NCBI RefSeq assembly: GCF_030272615.1
Contig: NC_081410.1
Coordinates: 252,947,533-253,011,532, forward strand
Direction: 5' to 3'
Length of the DNA stretch: 64,000 bases
From: Cryptomeria japonica
Taxonomy: Eukaryota; Streptophyta; Pinopsida; Cupressales; Cupressaceae
Of this stretch, positions 12,121 to 24,900 are shown one piece after another. Numbering within the stretch: position 1 is the stretch's first letter; each line of letters opens with the position of its first letter. The translations under genes and the position numbers were made by a program. The notes under the pieces were generated by a model. It saw only the letters and a list, made by a program, of their open reading frames with translations. It was not told where the DNA came from and made no database searches.

Positions 12121-13490
12121 CCTAGAAGCTCAACCATCATACTACTTTTGCCTAAATGATTGCATAAATCAACAAATTGAATTAAAATTTTTCTTGTGCT
12201 TCCTCAGTGAAATTTAATTAAAATATAATATTATTTAAATCAAGCTGTTTATAAATAATAGATATTTAATAAAATAGGCTTTAACTGTTCACACTGGGTA
12301 ACAGCCTTGGTCGAGCCCCAAAGTGGGCATGACTAATTTTTTTTCATTTCTAAACCACCAACCTGTTGTGAATGATCTAAAACACTAATTGGATATGCTT
12401 GGGATGTGAAAACGTGAGGGAATGTTCATTAATTCTGACTTTTTTGCAACTTTGAACTTTTGCCCAAAAAACCTGAGTAGCCTATCAGTTTCAAAAACTG
12501 ACCAAAACACCTGATTAGGGCTTGCAGGTTGACACACTGATAGAATGTAATACAAAGAATTCGTGGCATCAGACATATTCCCAAAATGATATCCAAGGAA
12601 AAATTTATTATCCTTCAAAGTTGCCTACTCAAAAAATATGGAAGGTGCTGCTTGAGAAGCCTTGAAAAGTTCATTTGGAATGAGCTTTGAAAATTGAGTA
12701 AATGATGAGTTGGGGGCTACAACCCGGGAAAATGGTAAATAATTTTATAGGGAATCATGGGGTACACTCATTTTTAAGTGTAGGTCAACTGGGTGTGAAA
12801 TAAAAATTCACAAAGAGGGCTACTGATTGCTGTTTGACACAATCCAGTTTGCAAAACTAAACTTTTTGCAAATGGAATCAAACTTGAAACCTTGTCAAAC
12901 AAATTCATGGGGATATGTCACTTGGCATGGGGATTCAAAAAATAGTAGAGAACCATGGGAAATAATCATCTAGCCTTTACAATCATCTGACACAAAGATA
13001 CAATGCCTCAAAGAGGGCTACTTAGAAAAGGTAAACTATTGCAAATCAACAAGCCAACCTTTGGACCTCCAAAGGGACTTCACAAAATTATCAAATCTAG
13101 TCCAAGGAAGTTGCAAATGGAATCATAACATCTCTACAAGATTACTAACACTTCTCCAAAGGTATTTCTCATGAAACTCAATGGGTTCAAAATTTTGAGC
13201 TATCAAACATAGCAACTTAAGCCTATTCTACAAGAGCAAATTTGCGTGCATTTGAACAAAAATTTACATGGGCCCTAAAAAATTATTCAAAAGTTTTGAG
13301 GTCCCAAAAGTGGCTCTTTCTCGGGGATGCATGCCCCTCGTGGGCATGGCAAGATCTTAGATCTCTGGGGGGAGTAGACCGAGTGCCTTATCCATTGGGC
13401 CACTCACCCACTGTGTTATTCACTCTTAAAATTTGACTTTATCATCTATTGGATGGTCACAGACCACCAAACATGGAGAACCAACACTTA
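12121..13490. other. unassigned DNA with degenerate tRNA-like pieces
   Basis: No gene recognised. A box-B-like phrase GGTCGAGCCCC lies near 12310-12320 and is followed by a T-run. On the minus strand near 13340-13402 there is a tRNA A-box-like TGGCCCAATGG followed by ATAAGGC and, 3' of it, a small ATGCCC/GGGCAT hairpin. Neither folds into a full tRNA as far as I can tell, so these may be fragments of tRNA-derived SINEs. Confidence 0.35.
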
Positions 13491-13496
13491 CCCTTG

Positions 13497-13805
13497 TCAA
13501 AGATATGACTCACTTGATTCCATCATGTCTAATCTAAAAATACCCTTGAGAATATATTGATCATAGGCAAAACAATCCCCGTTAATAGCTTGTTTCTTAT
13601 TCATACTACTGCTACCATCACCTTTGTCATCTTGCATCATAGATCCACCCAACAGATGCAAGTATTCATGATGAGTCAACACATGGTTGTTATGCTCTTT
13701 GAATGATACACATCCATATTCATTATAACATCCATAATGACATACTTTGGATGTGTGGTTCATCAAGAGGGTACATGGCTGTCCCAAAAACTAAGAACAC
13801 TTATG
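13497..13805 (-). pseudogene. 3' half of an acidic retroelement-like ORF split by the LARD
   Basis: A minus-strand frame of about 100 codons ends at 13497. It has a Cys/His-rich patch (VCHYGCYNEYGC) and an HHEYLHLLGGS phrase. When the 12.5-kb element and one TSD copy are ignored, this frame is in phase with the stretch at 26350-27900: codon starts are multiples of 3 on one side, and the bases at the junction keep that phase. It is therefore the downstream end of the same disrupted ORF. I do not recognise the family. A structural polyprotein or accessory ORF of an old retroelement is the best guess, not a demonstrated function. Confidence 0.55.
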
Positions 13806-16800
13806 TGTAATGCCCCTACCCTAGTTGGACTTGTAAAACCCGTTTGACCTTGGTTGACTTCCTATGTGGCATTCTTGAATGGTAGGTTAACTGTGATGCG
13901 ATGTGTAGTTTAGATAATATAAATAATTGTGCATACTTATTATTGTGCTTTTGCATCGATTCATGTGTAAATGTAATTGTTCCTAACCCTTGTGATAAAT
14001 CTTGAGCTAACGCCTTCATTGAATATGTATATATATATATGTATGCTTGCGTGATTCATGGGTGCAGAAGATTGCAGGTACGACACTGCCTAAGGCGAGG
14101 TTCATCTCCTTCGGGGTTCGCAGGTTTGAGTAAACCTCCTTCCTCCTTAGAATTCGGATTTGGGGGTCATTAAACTCTCATTTTGCCTTAGCCATGGTCA
14201 GGTGAGCATCGTGTGTGGATTTGTGGGGCTTTCTTTGCTTTGGGTTGCGTGTCATGTGATTTGGTGGACTTTATCGGTTTGCGTGCCTTGCGCGGGGTAA
14301 GTGGAGTTTGTTATCCTAAGTATTAAATTCAATTTAATGAGTAGACGTACACATTAGTGATATAGAAATTTAAATAGGTAGTTTCCTTTATACGAATAAT
14401 CGTTAATTTAAAGAGATTGCTTTAATTATTATTGTAGCAAGCTTAAGGTATTTAACTTGGATTAATGTGCTCATTTACGCATATGTAGTTGAGAAATTAG
14501 AATAAATAAGACCCTCGCATTAGATTAGTCATTTATTTAAAAAGGTCACTTTATTATGTTATAGCGAGTCAATTTAATAGTTAATTTTAATAATAACGAA
14601 TTTAATGAGATATGCGTTTTAAAAAGGAAAGATTTAAGTCATTTGGGAAAATAGAAATAAATTAATCATTTTCGTATTTTGGAAGAGAAAGGGAGAAATT
14701 TATTATTTAAAGGAAATTATTCTTTTTTTAAAAAAAAGTTGAAAAAGTATAAATGATTGATTTTTGAAATTTAAATTAATTTAAATATCTTAACCCTTGT
14801 TAGTAATTCAAAATATAAAGTGTTGACTAAAGTAATATGAAGAAATTTAAAATTAGAGTTAAATAAGAAATGGAAGCTTTTTAATTGAAAAAGAAAAACT
14901 AATAAGAAGTATTGAATAATGGAAAGGAATGATTTCCATTTTTCATTCTCTTTTACTTTAAAAATAAAAATGCCTAAATTCGAAATTGAAAATTAGGGCA
15001 AAAATAGGGTTTCTCATTTTTAACCTAGTTGGGAAATGTTTTTGGGGGTTCTTTTCTTTTGGGGGTGATCTTTTTGGAAAAAAAAAAAAGGGGTTTTTGG
15101 AAGAGAGCTTGGAGATTTTGGACAAGATGGAGTTTTAGAGCAGCAGATTTGGGAGCTCTTCTTCAAAATATTCTTCCCAGAATGCGTTTTGAGGTAGGAA
15201 TCTTATCATTAGCTTGATTAAAATGTTTACAAAAAAAAGAGGGTTTTGTATTTTTCTTTCTTGCAACATTGGTTTTCAGATTTTCCATTGATGTTTGTGA
15301 TTGAGTTTTATTGTAGAAATCTGTAAAATGATAGCTATGTTAAATCTTTGTGAGGGAGGTGAGTTTCCTGGTGTCAAAGATTCTCTTGATGGGTGGGTTA
15401 TTCAACAATTTCCTCTCTTGTTCTGAAAACCTTGACATTCTGAAAAAAAGAAAATAAATGTGTATGTGACTGTGATTTTCTTTCAAAATGGGGGATTGCT
15501 GTTTCATTCATGTTTATTTCAAAAAAAAATATATAGTTCCCCACTTGGTTGTTGGTTTTGAGAAATCTGGAAAATATATGACTGTGGTTTTCTTCCAAAA
15601 AGGGAGATATCTGGAAAATATATAGGCTGGGATTTTTCTTTCAAAAAAAAATGGGGGATTGCTGGATGAGGCTTTAAATCCCTGTCTCAGGCTGCTTGGG
15701 GTGTATTTGGGAATCTGTTAATTATTTTTTATTTACTGATTTTATAGGTTATAAAAAGAAAAAAAGAAAAAAATTTAAAAAATAAAATAAATTGCAAACC
15801 CCATGGCTGCTGGTAGCCACTGCTACCAAATGGTAGCAGCGCTACCAGAGGTAGCGGCCTGCTACCAAATGGTAGCAGCGCTACCAAAGGTAGCGGCCTG
15901 CTACCATTTGGTAGCAACGCTACCAATGGTAGCTTGGGCTGCCAAGGGGGGGGGGGGCCACGTGGGTGTCCACGTGGGTACCTTCCCTCTCTTTTTTTGA
16001 AAATTAAAAACAAATTTATTTTATTTTAATTTTAATTATTTCTTTTTTTTTTATTATTTTATATAATTGTTTAAAAAAAATACATATATGTATATAATAT
16101 ATAAAAATAAAGAAGAATTCAGATTTATAAGTGAATTTAAAATTTGTATAAGGGATTCCTTGATATTATTTAATTTTAAATTCAGTTTCTTATCCTATTT
16201 AATCTCAAATTAGTAAATAATATATTTGGATTTTAGAGAATCAACATTAGGTAAATCCATACTTTAATACAGTTTTTTTTTAATTTCATATTGTTCACGT
16301 CATACTCGAGTTAATATTTATTATTAACATGGACTAAATAGTAATGGTGGACTAATATGAATTTTTAAATAAAGGTTAATTTATCAAATCTAGACTTGAT
16401 CGACATTTATGGTTAAAAAGATATGGTAAACTTGATCGACATTAAGGGTAAGTCTTGATATGCTAGTGGTTTGGTCATAAGTCGGTCAAGCCTCTAGTTA
16501 GGGTACCGTCAAACAAGAGGATCTAGGTTTTTTTTTTTTTTTGATTCAATTTGACCCGCTTCTAAAAGGGATCACTATGTAATGATCAATCGAAGTAGAT
16601 GTTGAATAGTGTATGTGATCGCCTAAAGGGCAGAGATGTAAAGGACATGTAAATTTGTAATCTTAACTATATTAAATGCCAGAGGGGTCTTGCAGTTGAG
16701 CAAACCCGGAGATGTAGCCCCTTAGGGGTGAACTCCGAGATCATATCTGTGTTATGCGATGTTTTAGTTTCCTTTATTTCATGCTTTAAGTTATCATGTA

Positions 16801-18213
16801 TGGTTGTTATCTTGTAAAGTGTACGATGGAAATTAACGAATTTAAATCTAAGTGCATAAAATTATTCATCTTGGCAAATGTAGTAATTAGGTTCATAGAG
16901 GATTGTAATTAAGATTATGGAAAGTATTTTGATAATGTGAATTAAAAATTGTAATAGTGGAAAGAATCTTGCTAGGTTACATCATTGGATTAACTTGTTA
17001 TTAAGCATGTAAATTGAACAAATGTGAATGGGAAACAAAGTTAGAATTAATGTTATAATTTCTAAGTTGAAATCTAAAAGATGAACGTCATATAGGTATT
17101 TACTTTTATCTTCTTAAATGAGTAATGCCATGCTAACTATGTTCACGACATTGGATGAAATTGTTTAGTTATTTCACTTTTTAATCTTAACAATAATCCT
17201 TACCAAAATTAACTTGAAAATTGGATGAACTCAACTATTTATCCATAATTATAATCCTAATAAAAGAATCTCTTATGATTGCTAAAATTGAACTAAATGG
17301 GAAGTATTCATATATTGTTTAGATCTTAATCTTGGTAAATGTACCTTTTCATATTAACTTTATTTAACCAAAAAGGAGTGATATGCAATAAGATAATTGT
17401 ATTTTAATCCTAATGGAAGAACGTCACTATGAACTTATATTCTAATCTTGAAATGATGAATATCATCTTGCTAACTATATTTTAATTTAAAGGATGCTCT
17501 CATGTGTCCTAATACATTTTCACCTTAATGAATTTAGCCATCTATTAGCATCATTAAAACTTCAATGAATTCTATGGCTACTCACATTTTGTCTTTCATA
17601 AAAGAACTACAACTTATTAGTTGGCTATGCATGAAATCAAACGAAGGGTTCACACTCTATTAATTGTAGTTTAATCCTTCGTGAATGTATCTCAGCTTAT
17701 TAGCCATATTTTTAATATTAAAGGATGATATCAATTGTGAATGGGTACCTTAAACCCAATGAATGAACTTCATTATATTAAACGCTTGAATCCTTTTGGA
17801 GGCCTTTGAATGAAATTGTGAATTTAAGTGCATTGAATAAATAACCTCTCAATGGCCTCCTAACCACCCAAAGTAAATGAACACTTCCTAAAATTATAAG
17901 ATGTCAAATCATTGAACATATGTATAAGCAAGTCTTATGCATTATCTCGTGATTAAGTTATCCAGCTCATTGGATCAATGGACGCGTGTTGAGTTGGGAG
18001 TATGGTTATGTAATTGCGTTGGGAAACTCCTTAGGATCGCTAGCCTTCCGCTGTGTTATCTAGTTAGAGATAACTCCAGAATCATCTTAATGTTGTAACT
18101 AGTCAGTAACTTTTCATTAACGCTCTTAATTATTATTTTAAGAAAATAAAATTTACACTCTATTTGAGCGTTTATAACTTAAACCCTTAGGGGTTTCCTG
18201 GTGGGGCATTACA
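13806..18213 (+). repeat. 5' LTR of the LARD (4.4 kb)
   Basis: Runs from TGTAATGCCCCTACCC to GGGGCATTACA. It holds a (TA) run near 14027-14042, an AT-rich 14.3-15.0 kb part, a palindrome cluster at 15811-15933, poly-G and poly-T tracts, and a second AT-rich half. Compared with the 3' copy it differs by scattered substitutions and a few short indels, the clearest being an extra stretch near 15507-15532. Confidence 0.93.
15811..15933. repeat. GGTAGC/GCTACC palindrome cluster in the 5' LTR
   Basis: About 12 alternating copies of GGTAGC and GCTACC with short spacers such as AAAT, AGCG and GGCCT. Units like CTGCTACCA and TGGTAGCAG pair perfectly around a three-base loop. The cluster is GC-rich inside AT-rich DNA and is followed at 15946 by a poly-G tract and two CCACGTGGGT-like repeats. 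Open frames across it on both strands are by-products of the repeat. Confidence 0.85.
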
Positions 18214-18215
18214 CT

Positions 18216-18233
18216 TGGTATCAGAGCCCATGT
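18216..18233 (+). other. primer binding site of the LARD, initiator-tRNA-Met type
   Basis: TGGTATCAGAGCCCATG begins two bases (CT) after the 5' LTR. TGGTATCAGAGC is the standard complement of the initiator tRNA-Met 3' end. Confidence 0.92.
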
Positions 18234-21200
18234 TGTAACACTGGGATCTCTGGTTTCGCTTGTGCCCTTAGTTGGTGTGTGTGTGCCTACCTTATGTTGT
18301 ATGCTTGTCCACCTTGATGTGAGGGTGTGATTTATCAATCCCCGCTTGTGTGTAACGTGTGTGTTCACACCTTGTTTTCACCTTATTGATGTGGGTGTTT
18401 TGTCTGCTTATTGAATTCTTGGTCTACGATTTCTCTTACCTTGAAAGGGAGTCGTATGTACCATCATTCTTGATTTGTTTTACTGTTTTGACTAATCCAT
18501 CTGTGTTGATTGGTAATATCTTGAATCTAAAAGTATGAAATGTGCTTGTTTATGGTATTGATCGATTTTAATGATTGTCCACTTGAAAGACTAGTATGGC
18601 AAATGTTAATGCTTATTATGTAGTACATTGAGTGATTATGAATCGTCTTCTTTTCTCTCTCTAGTAAGTTAAAAGGAATTGATATGTGTAGTTATCTCTT
18701 ATTTAAGTTTTCTTATTGCAAGAGAGAGGATGATATATCTTGAGCCCTTGTGTGAGCCTCATAACGTTTTGTGTTTTAAATTGTGAAAGGGATTGGTTTA
18801 GGAGTTAATTTTTGGTTAATGATAGAAAATGGTATGTTTGCATTAAAGGGTTCTCCATGTGCTTGGTAGGAGTAATATAATTAATTCCCATCTTAAGTAA
18901 GGTGCAATAAAATGCGTATAGTTGATTTTGTGAAAATTGCTTGATGTGAAAGGAATACCAAAAGAGGACATGTTGTAGTAGCTTCAGGAGTGTATTAATG
19001 TGTGCCTCAAAAGATGGTTTTATGTGCTTATTCAACCAGTGTGATTTAGGACCTATTAAGTGACGCACCATTTAACTTGCTTTGGATATAGAAAATTGTC
19101 TTATTATGTTTCCAAAAGAGTAAATGAAAGACTTGTTAATTTGTATGCATTAAACGTGTAATATCTAGTAGGTAGCTCTTCATTTACCTCCTTGTCCTCT
19201 TATGAAATTTCAATGTTAAATTTGAAGTATTATTGTATTACGAACAGTGATTGTCTCAAGAAGACTTGTATTACAAAAGAAAATTTGGTTGTCATGAATT
19301 CTTGTTTGGAAAACCAAAACATTATAGTGCAACAATAATGATTAGAAATGTCATGTTAGGATGCTTTGACACCTTCCTAAAAGATAGCGAAATGGGAACC
19401 GTGCAACTAAAATGATAGACTTATATCCGAGCATATGGTGTGATCTTGAAATTCTTGTGTATTCGTAGGAAATAGTCGATTGCCAACTCTCTCCCTCCTC
19501 TTGTCTAAAATATAGGAATTGTTGTTTTTGAAATACTATTTGGAATGCAGTGATTTAAGGAGAAATTTTGTTATAACGCATATGAAATTGTATGTTGCTT
19601 TTGGCTTCTAATTGAAAGGGGAAAATTTTTCATCTTGAAAAGGGAAATTGCATAGTTAGTAATGTGAATGAAAATGCTTAGGGAAGATTGAGAAAGATAT
19701 CAGAATGATGTAATTTCTTTGTGTAAATTTGAATTGTTGAGAATTTTAGAAGGTGTATCTAGGGTAAACTTTGTTTGGTGATTCATGTGTAAAGCATAAT
19801 TAAAACTTCCCTTAAGTATATGTTAGCATAATGTAAAGTACTCCCCGTAAATGTGACTAAACCAGTAATGGTGCTATTCTGTGTGTGTTGTGAGAAACCC
19901 TGTACTTGTTTTGTGTGCCCATGGGATGGTGAAGTAATCAACCATGGGGAATATGTTTGCTTATGAGTATGGGAAACCATACCTATCTATGTGATGTTGC
20001 TTATTTGTTTCCTTACTGAGTGCCAACCCACGAGTTGTTGATAAGTCAGTATGTGAAGGGGTAGTAGTAGAAGTCACCATTCCTTGAATAGTATGAACAA
20101 CGTATGAGTAATGTCGACGCGAAGCGACTTTAGCTTCCCTATTTTGAGGAAAAGTATGGTTTTGTAATGAACTGTAACCTAGGTGTACTCTATACTTCCC
20201 CTTGTGATGAACCAATTTACGAGGTTCATGTGTGCCAGCCTAATCCCTATCTTTTATTTTGAGCATCTAGATGACAGTTCTTGAGCATATTGATGGTTTT
20301 ATTGGAGCTTCTATTGCCTTGTCTTCATGAGAGGCGTGTTATATTTTCTTACATGAGTTGTCGATGGACTAGTGTTGGTAGACTTGTGGGTAGACCTTAG
20401 CCATGTATACCTCTGGCATACGGAGAGTATCCTGAGAGGAACATCGCTATGCAGGGTGTGACCGACGCATGCCTTATCTGCGGGGTGCACTGCCATGCGG
20501 GATACATCCATTGCATGCCTTGTCCGCTTGGAGTATTGCCATGCCGTACTGGGACATGATGCGGGATGTAGTAGACATTCCATGCGGCCTACCAATAGGT
20601 ATAGGGTAGAGCCATGCCGCGTGACGACGTGATGTGGGGTGATGCTGAGGTGCACACTGCCATGCCATGCAGATGTGTGACTTGGCCACACCACATGATG
20701 AGCTACTAGGATAGCTAGACGATTGTTCCTTCCTTCCTCGTTGGTGGCTAGCTACTAGTCACGTAGTGATGTAATGTGCACTTATGATTTTCTTTTATTT
20801 ATTTATTTATTTCCTTGTGGGCCAACAATTTATTTTACTTTGACCTTGACAGTTTAGCCATGATCTTGCAATCTTGATCTTACTTGATTTGATGTTGCAA
20901 ATCCGGAAATTATTTTCTTGTCTTATTGTTGGAATTGACAATTATTATCTTTACTCTTTTGTACTTTGGTGGCTAAACCGGTTTATCCTTGTTGTTTTCG
21001 TATGCTGGTCTTGTGTTGTAATGTGAATTCCTCTCCAAGAACGTAGGAGACGGTCTTGGATGAGTGTATACGAGGAAGTAGACGCAGGGAACCTTGAGGA
21101 TGGAGGTATGTGAGGCTGTGAAAACAGCTAGGATCCACTACCTACCTATGAGTGGTGACTATCTCTTGGAGGCTAAACACCTTACACAACAAGGGATATT

Positions 21201-21957
21201 CACGAGGGACTTGTATGGAAGGTAGCACCGCTATGGTGTACCCTAGCACCATCAAGCCCTCGAGTGAGATGTTGGACATTTGTTGATCATGTATTTATTC
21301 TGAGAGCAGGCATAGAGATGTGGATCATATATGTTACCTTTGACCGAGCATTAGACATGCTCACATGTGGCCTATTGTGTTGTGCAAACCAGTCTTGTGG
21401 ATGGATATTATGTGCAATCATGGAATAAATGGTATTAACTTGTCACTATGTTATGGGGCATAGTCATTGGAAAGGTTCTTGTATGTCTGAAGAGTGTAAA
21501 ACAAATGAGTTTTTACGTTGCTCTTATTTGACGGAAGTTAACTTGGCTGTAGAAATTGATATTTGGAGCTAGTTCTATACGATAAATTTTGTGAAAGAGA
21601 TAAATTGGTGAAAGAAATTGACCTTGAGAGCATATTTTCTTGTCATGTTTGATAAATGAGTATGATAACTGTGTCTATATGTATTTTAATTGCTTTAATT
21701 TGGTGTAATAAGAAGGGAAAATTCTCGTTTCTCTACCATGGTTGTGTGTAAATTCTAGAATATTCTAAGATGTGAATGATGTTAGATGCATTTTGTTAAT
21801 GAATGATGACACTCGTAGAGGATTTATGAATAATGTTCTAAGAGGATGGCAAAATAGTAGGTTGTGCAAATTGATAATTGTTAATTGAATTTAAGGGCTA
21901 ATAAGTGTTGCAGGACTTCCGTTTAGCTTTGCGACTTCCAAGAGTAAGTCGGAGCCT
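18234..21957. other. non-coding internal domain of the LARD
   Basis: No conserved retroelement domain in six frames. Open frames longer than 60 codons are all on the minus strand, overlap each other and lack motifs. 20400-20700 is a GC-richer part with irregular GCCATGC and GCGGG phrases. This fits a domain kept for RNA-level roles such as packaging rather than for protein; that role is inference from the LARD class. Confidence 0.75.
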
Positions 21958-21969
21958 AGGGGGGGAGAA
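21958..21969 (+). other. polypurine tract of the LARD
   Basis: Purine-only run of G followed by AGAA directly before the 3' LTR tip TGTAATGCCCC. Confidence 0.9.
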
Positions 21970-24900
21970 TGTAATGCCCCTACCCTAGTTGGACTTGTAA
22001 AACCCGTTTGACCTTGGTTGACTTCCTATGTGGCATTCTTGAATGGTAGGTTAACCGTGATGCGATGTGTAGTTTAGATAATATAAATAATTGTGCATAC
22101 TTATTATTGTGCTTTTGCATCGATTCATGTGTAAATGTAATTGTTCCTAATCCTTGTGATAAATCTTGAGCTAACGCCTTCATTGAATATGTATATGTAT
22201 ATGTATGCTTGCGTGATTCATGGGTGCAGAAGATTGCAGGTACGACACTGCCTAAGGTGAGGTTCATCTCCTTCGGGGTTCGCAGGTTTGAGTAAACCTC
22301 CTTCCTCCTTAGAATTCGGATTTGGGGGTCATTAAACTCTCATTTTGCCTTAGCCATGGTCAGGTGAGCATCGTGTGTGGATTCATGGGGCTTTCTTTTC
22401 TTTGGGTTGCGTGTCATGTGATTTGGTGGACTTTCTCGATTTGCGTGCCTTGCGCAGGGTAAGTGGAGTTTGTTATCCTAAGTATTAAATTCAATTTAAT
22501 GAGTAGACGTACACATTAGTGATATAGAAATTTAAATAGGTAGTTTCCTTTATACGAATAATCGTTAATTTAAAGAGATTGCTTTAATTATTATTGTAGC
22601 AAGCTTAAGGTATTTAACTTGGATTAATGTGCTCATTTACGCATATGTAGTTGAGAAATTAGAATAAATAAGACCCTCGCATTAGATTAGTCATTTATTT
22701 AAAAAGGTCACTTTATTATGTTATAGCGAGTCAATTTAATAGTTAATTTTAATAATAACGAATTTAATGAGATATGCGTTTTAAAAAGGAAAGATTTAAG
22801 TCATTTGGGAAAATAGAAATAAATTAATCATTTTCGTATTTTGGAAGAGAAAGGGAGAAATTTATTATTTAAAGGAAATTATTCTTTTTTTAAAAAAAAG
22901 TTGAAAAAGTATAAATGATTGATTTTTGAAATTTAAATTAATTTAAATATCTTAACCCTTGTTAGTAATTCAAAATATAAAGTGTTGACTAAAGTAATAT
23001 GAAGAAATTTAAAATTAGAGTTAAATAAGAAATGGAAGCTTTTTAATTGAAAAAGAAAAACAAATAAGAAGTATTGAATAATGGAAAGGAATGATTTCCA
23101 TTTTTCATTCTCTTTTACTTTAAAAATAAAAATGCCTAAATTCGAAATTGAAAATTAGGGCAAAAATAGGGTTTCTCATTTTTAACCTAGTTGGGAAATG
23201 TTTTTGGGGGTTCTTTTCTTTTGGGGGTGATCTTTTTGGAAAAAAAAAAAGGGGTTTTTGGAAGAGAGCTTGGAGATTTTGGACAAGATGGAGTTTTAGA
23301 GCAGCAGATTTGGGAGCTCTTCTTCAAAATATTCTTCCCAGAATGCGTTTTGAGGTAGGAATCTTATCATTAGCTTGATTAAAATGTTTACAAAAAAAAG
23401 AGGGTTTTGTATTTTTCTTTCTTGCAACATTGGTTTTCAGATTTTCCATTGATGTTTGTGATTGAGTTTTATTGTAGAAATCTGTAAAATGATAGCTATG
23501 TTAAATCTTTGTGAGGGAGGTGAGTTTCCTGGTGTCAAAGATTCTCTTGATGGGTGGGTTATTCAACAATTTCCTCTCTTGTTCTAAAAACCTTGACATT
23601 CTGAAAAAAAGAAAATAAATGTGTATGTGACTGTGATTTTCTTTCAAAATGGGGGATTGCTGTTTCAAAAAAATAGTTCCCCACTTGGTTGTTGGTTTTG
23701 AGAAATCTGGAAAATATATGACTGTGGTTTTCTTCCAAAAAGGGAGATATCTGGAAAATATATAGGCTGGGATTTTTCTTTCAAAAAAAAATGGGGGATT
23801 GCTGGATGAGGCTTTAAATCCCTGTCTCAGGCTGCTTGGGGTGTATTTGGGAATCTGTTAATTGTTTTTTATTTACTGATTTTATAGGTTATAAAAAGAA
23901 AAAAATTTAAAAAATAAAATAAATTGCAAACCCCATGGCTGCTGGTAGCCACTGCTACCAAATGGTAGCAGCGCTACCAGAGGTAGCGACCTGCTACCAA
24001 ATGGTAGTAGCGCTACCAAAGGTAGCGGCCTGCTACCATTTGGTAGCAGCGCTACCAATGGTAGCTTGGGCTGCCAAGGGGGGGGGGTGCACGTGGGTGT
24101 CCACGTGGGTACCTTCCCTCTCTTTTTTTGAAAATTAAAAACAAGTTTATTTTATTTTAATTTTAATTATTTCTTTTTTTTTTAATTATTTTATATAATT
24201 GTTTAAAAAAAATACATATATGTATATAATATATAAAAATAAAGAAGAATTCAGATTTATAAGTGAATTTAAAATTTGTATAAGGGATTCCTTGATATTA
24301 TTTAATTTTAAATTCAGTTTCTTATCCTATTTAATCTCAAATTAGTAAATAATATATTTGGATTTTAGAGAATCAACATTAGGTAAATCCATACTTTAAT
24401 ACAGTTTTTTTTTAATTTCATATTGTTCACGTCATACTCGAGTTAATATTTATTATTAACATGGACTAAATAGTAATGGTGGACTAATATGAATTTTTAA
24501 ATAAAGGTTAATTTATCAAATCTAGACTTGATCGACATTTATGGTTAAAAAGATATGGTAAACTTGATCGACATTAAGGGTAAGTCTTGATATGCTAGTG
24601 GTTTGGTCATAAGTCAGTCAAGCCTCTAGTTAGGGTACCGTCAAACAAGAGGATCTAGGTTTTTTTTTTTTATTATTCAATTTGACCCACTTCTAAAAGG
24701 GATCACTATGTAATGATCAATCGAAGTAGATGTTGAATAGTGTATGTGATCGCCTAAAGGGCAGAGATGTAAAGGACATGTAAATTTGTAATCTTAACTA
24801 TATTAAATGCCAGAGGGGTCTTGTAGTTGAGCAGACTCGGAGATGTAGCCCCTTAGGGGTGAACTCCGAGATCATATCTGTGTTATGCGATGTTTTAGTT

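Noticed and set aside
13340-13402. A functional tRNA gene
   Set aside because: No proper T-arm or B box and poor anticodon stem; kept only as a low-interest fragment.
15729-16013. Repetitive peptide-like frames on both strands
   Set aside because: Produced by the GGTAGC/GCTACC repeat; the 3' LTR copy changes the frame ends, so no selection for protein.
20311-20694. 127-codon minus-strand frame in the LARD interior
   Set aside because: Rich in H, T and S, no motif, overlapped by another frame, and on the strand opposite to the element's transcription; most likely chance in a GC-richer patch.
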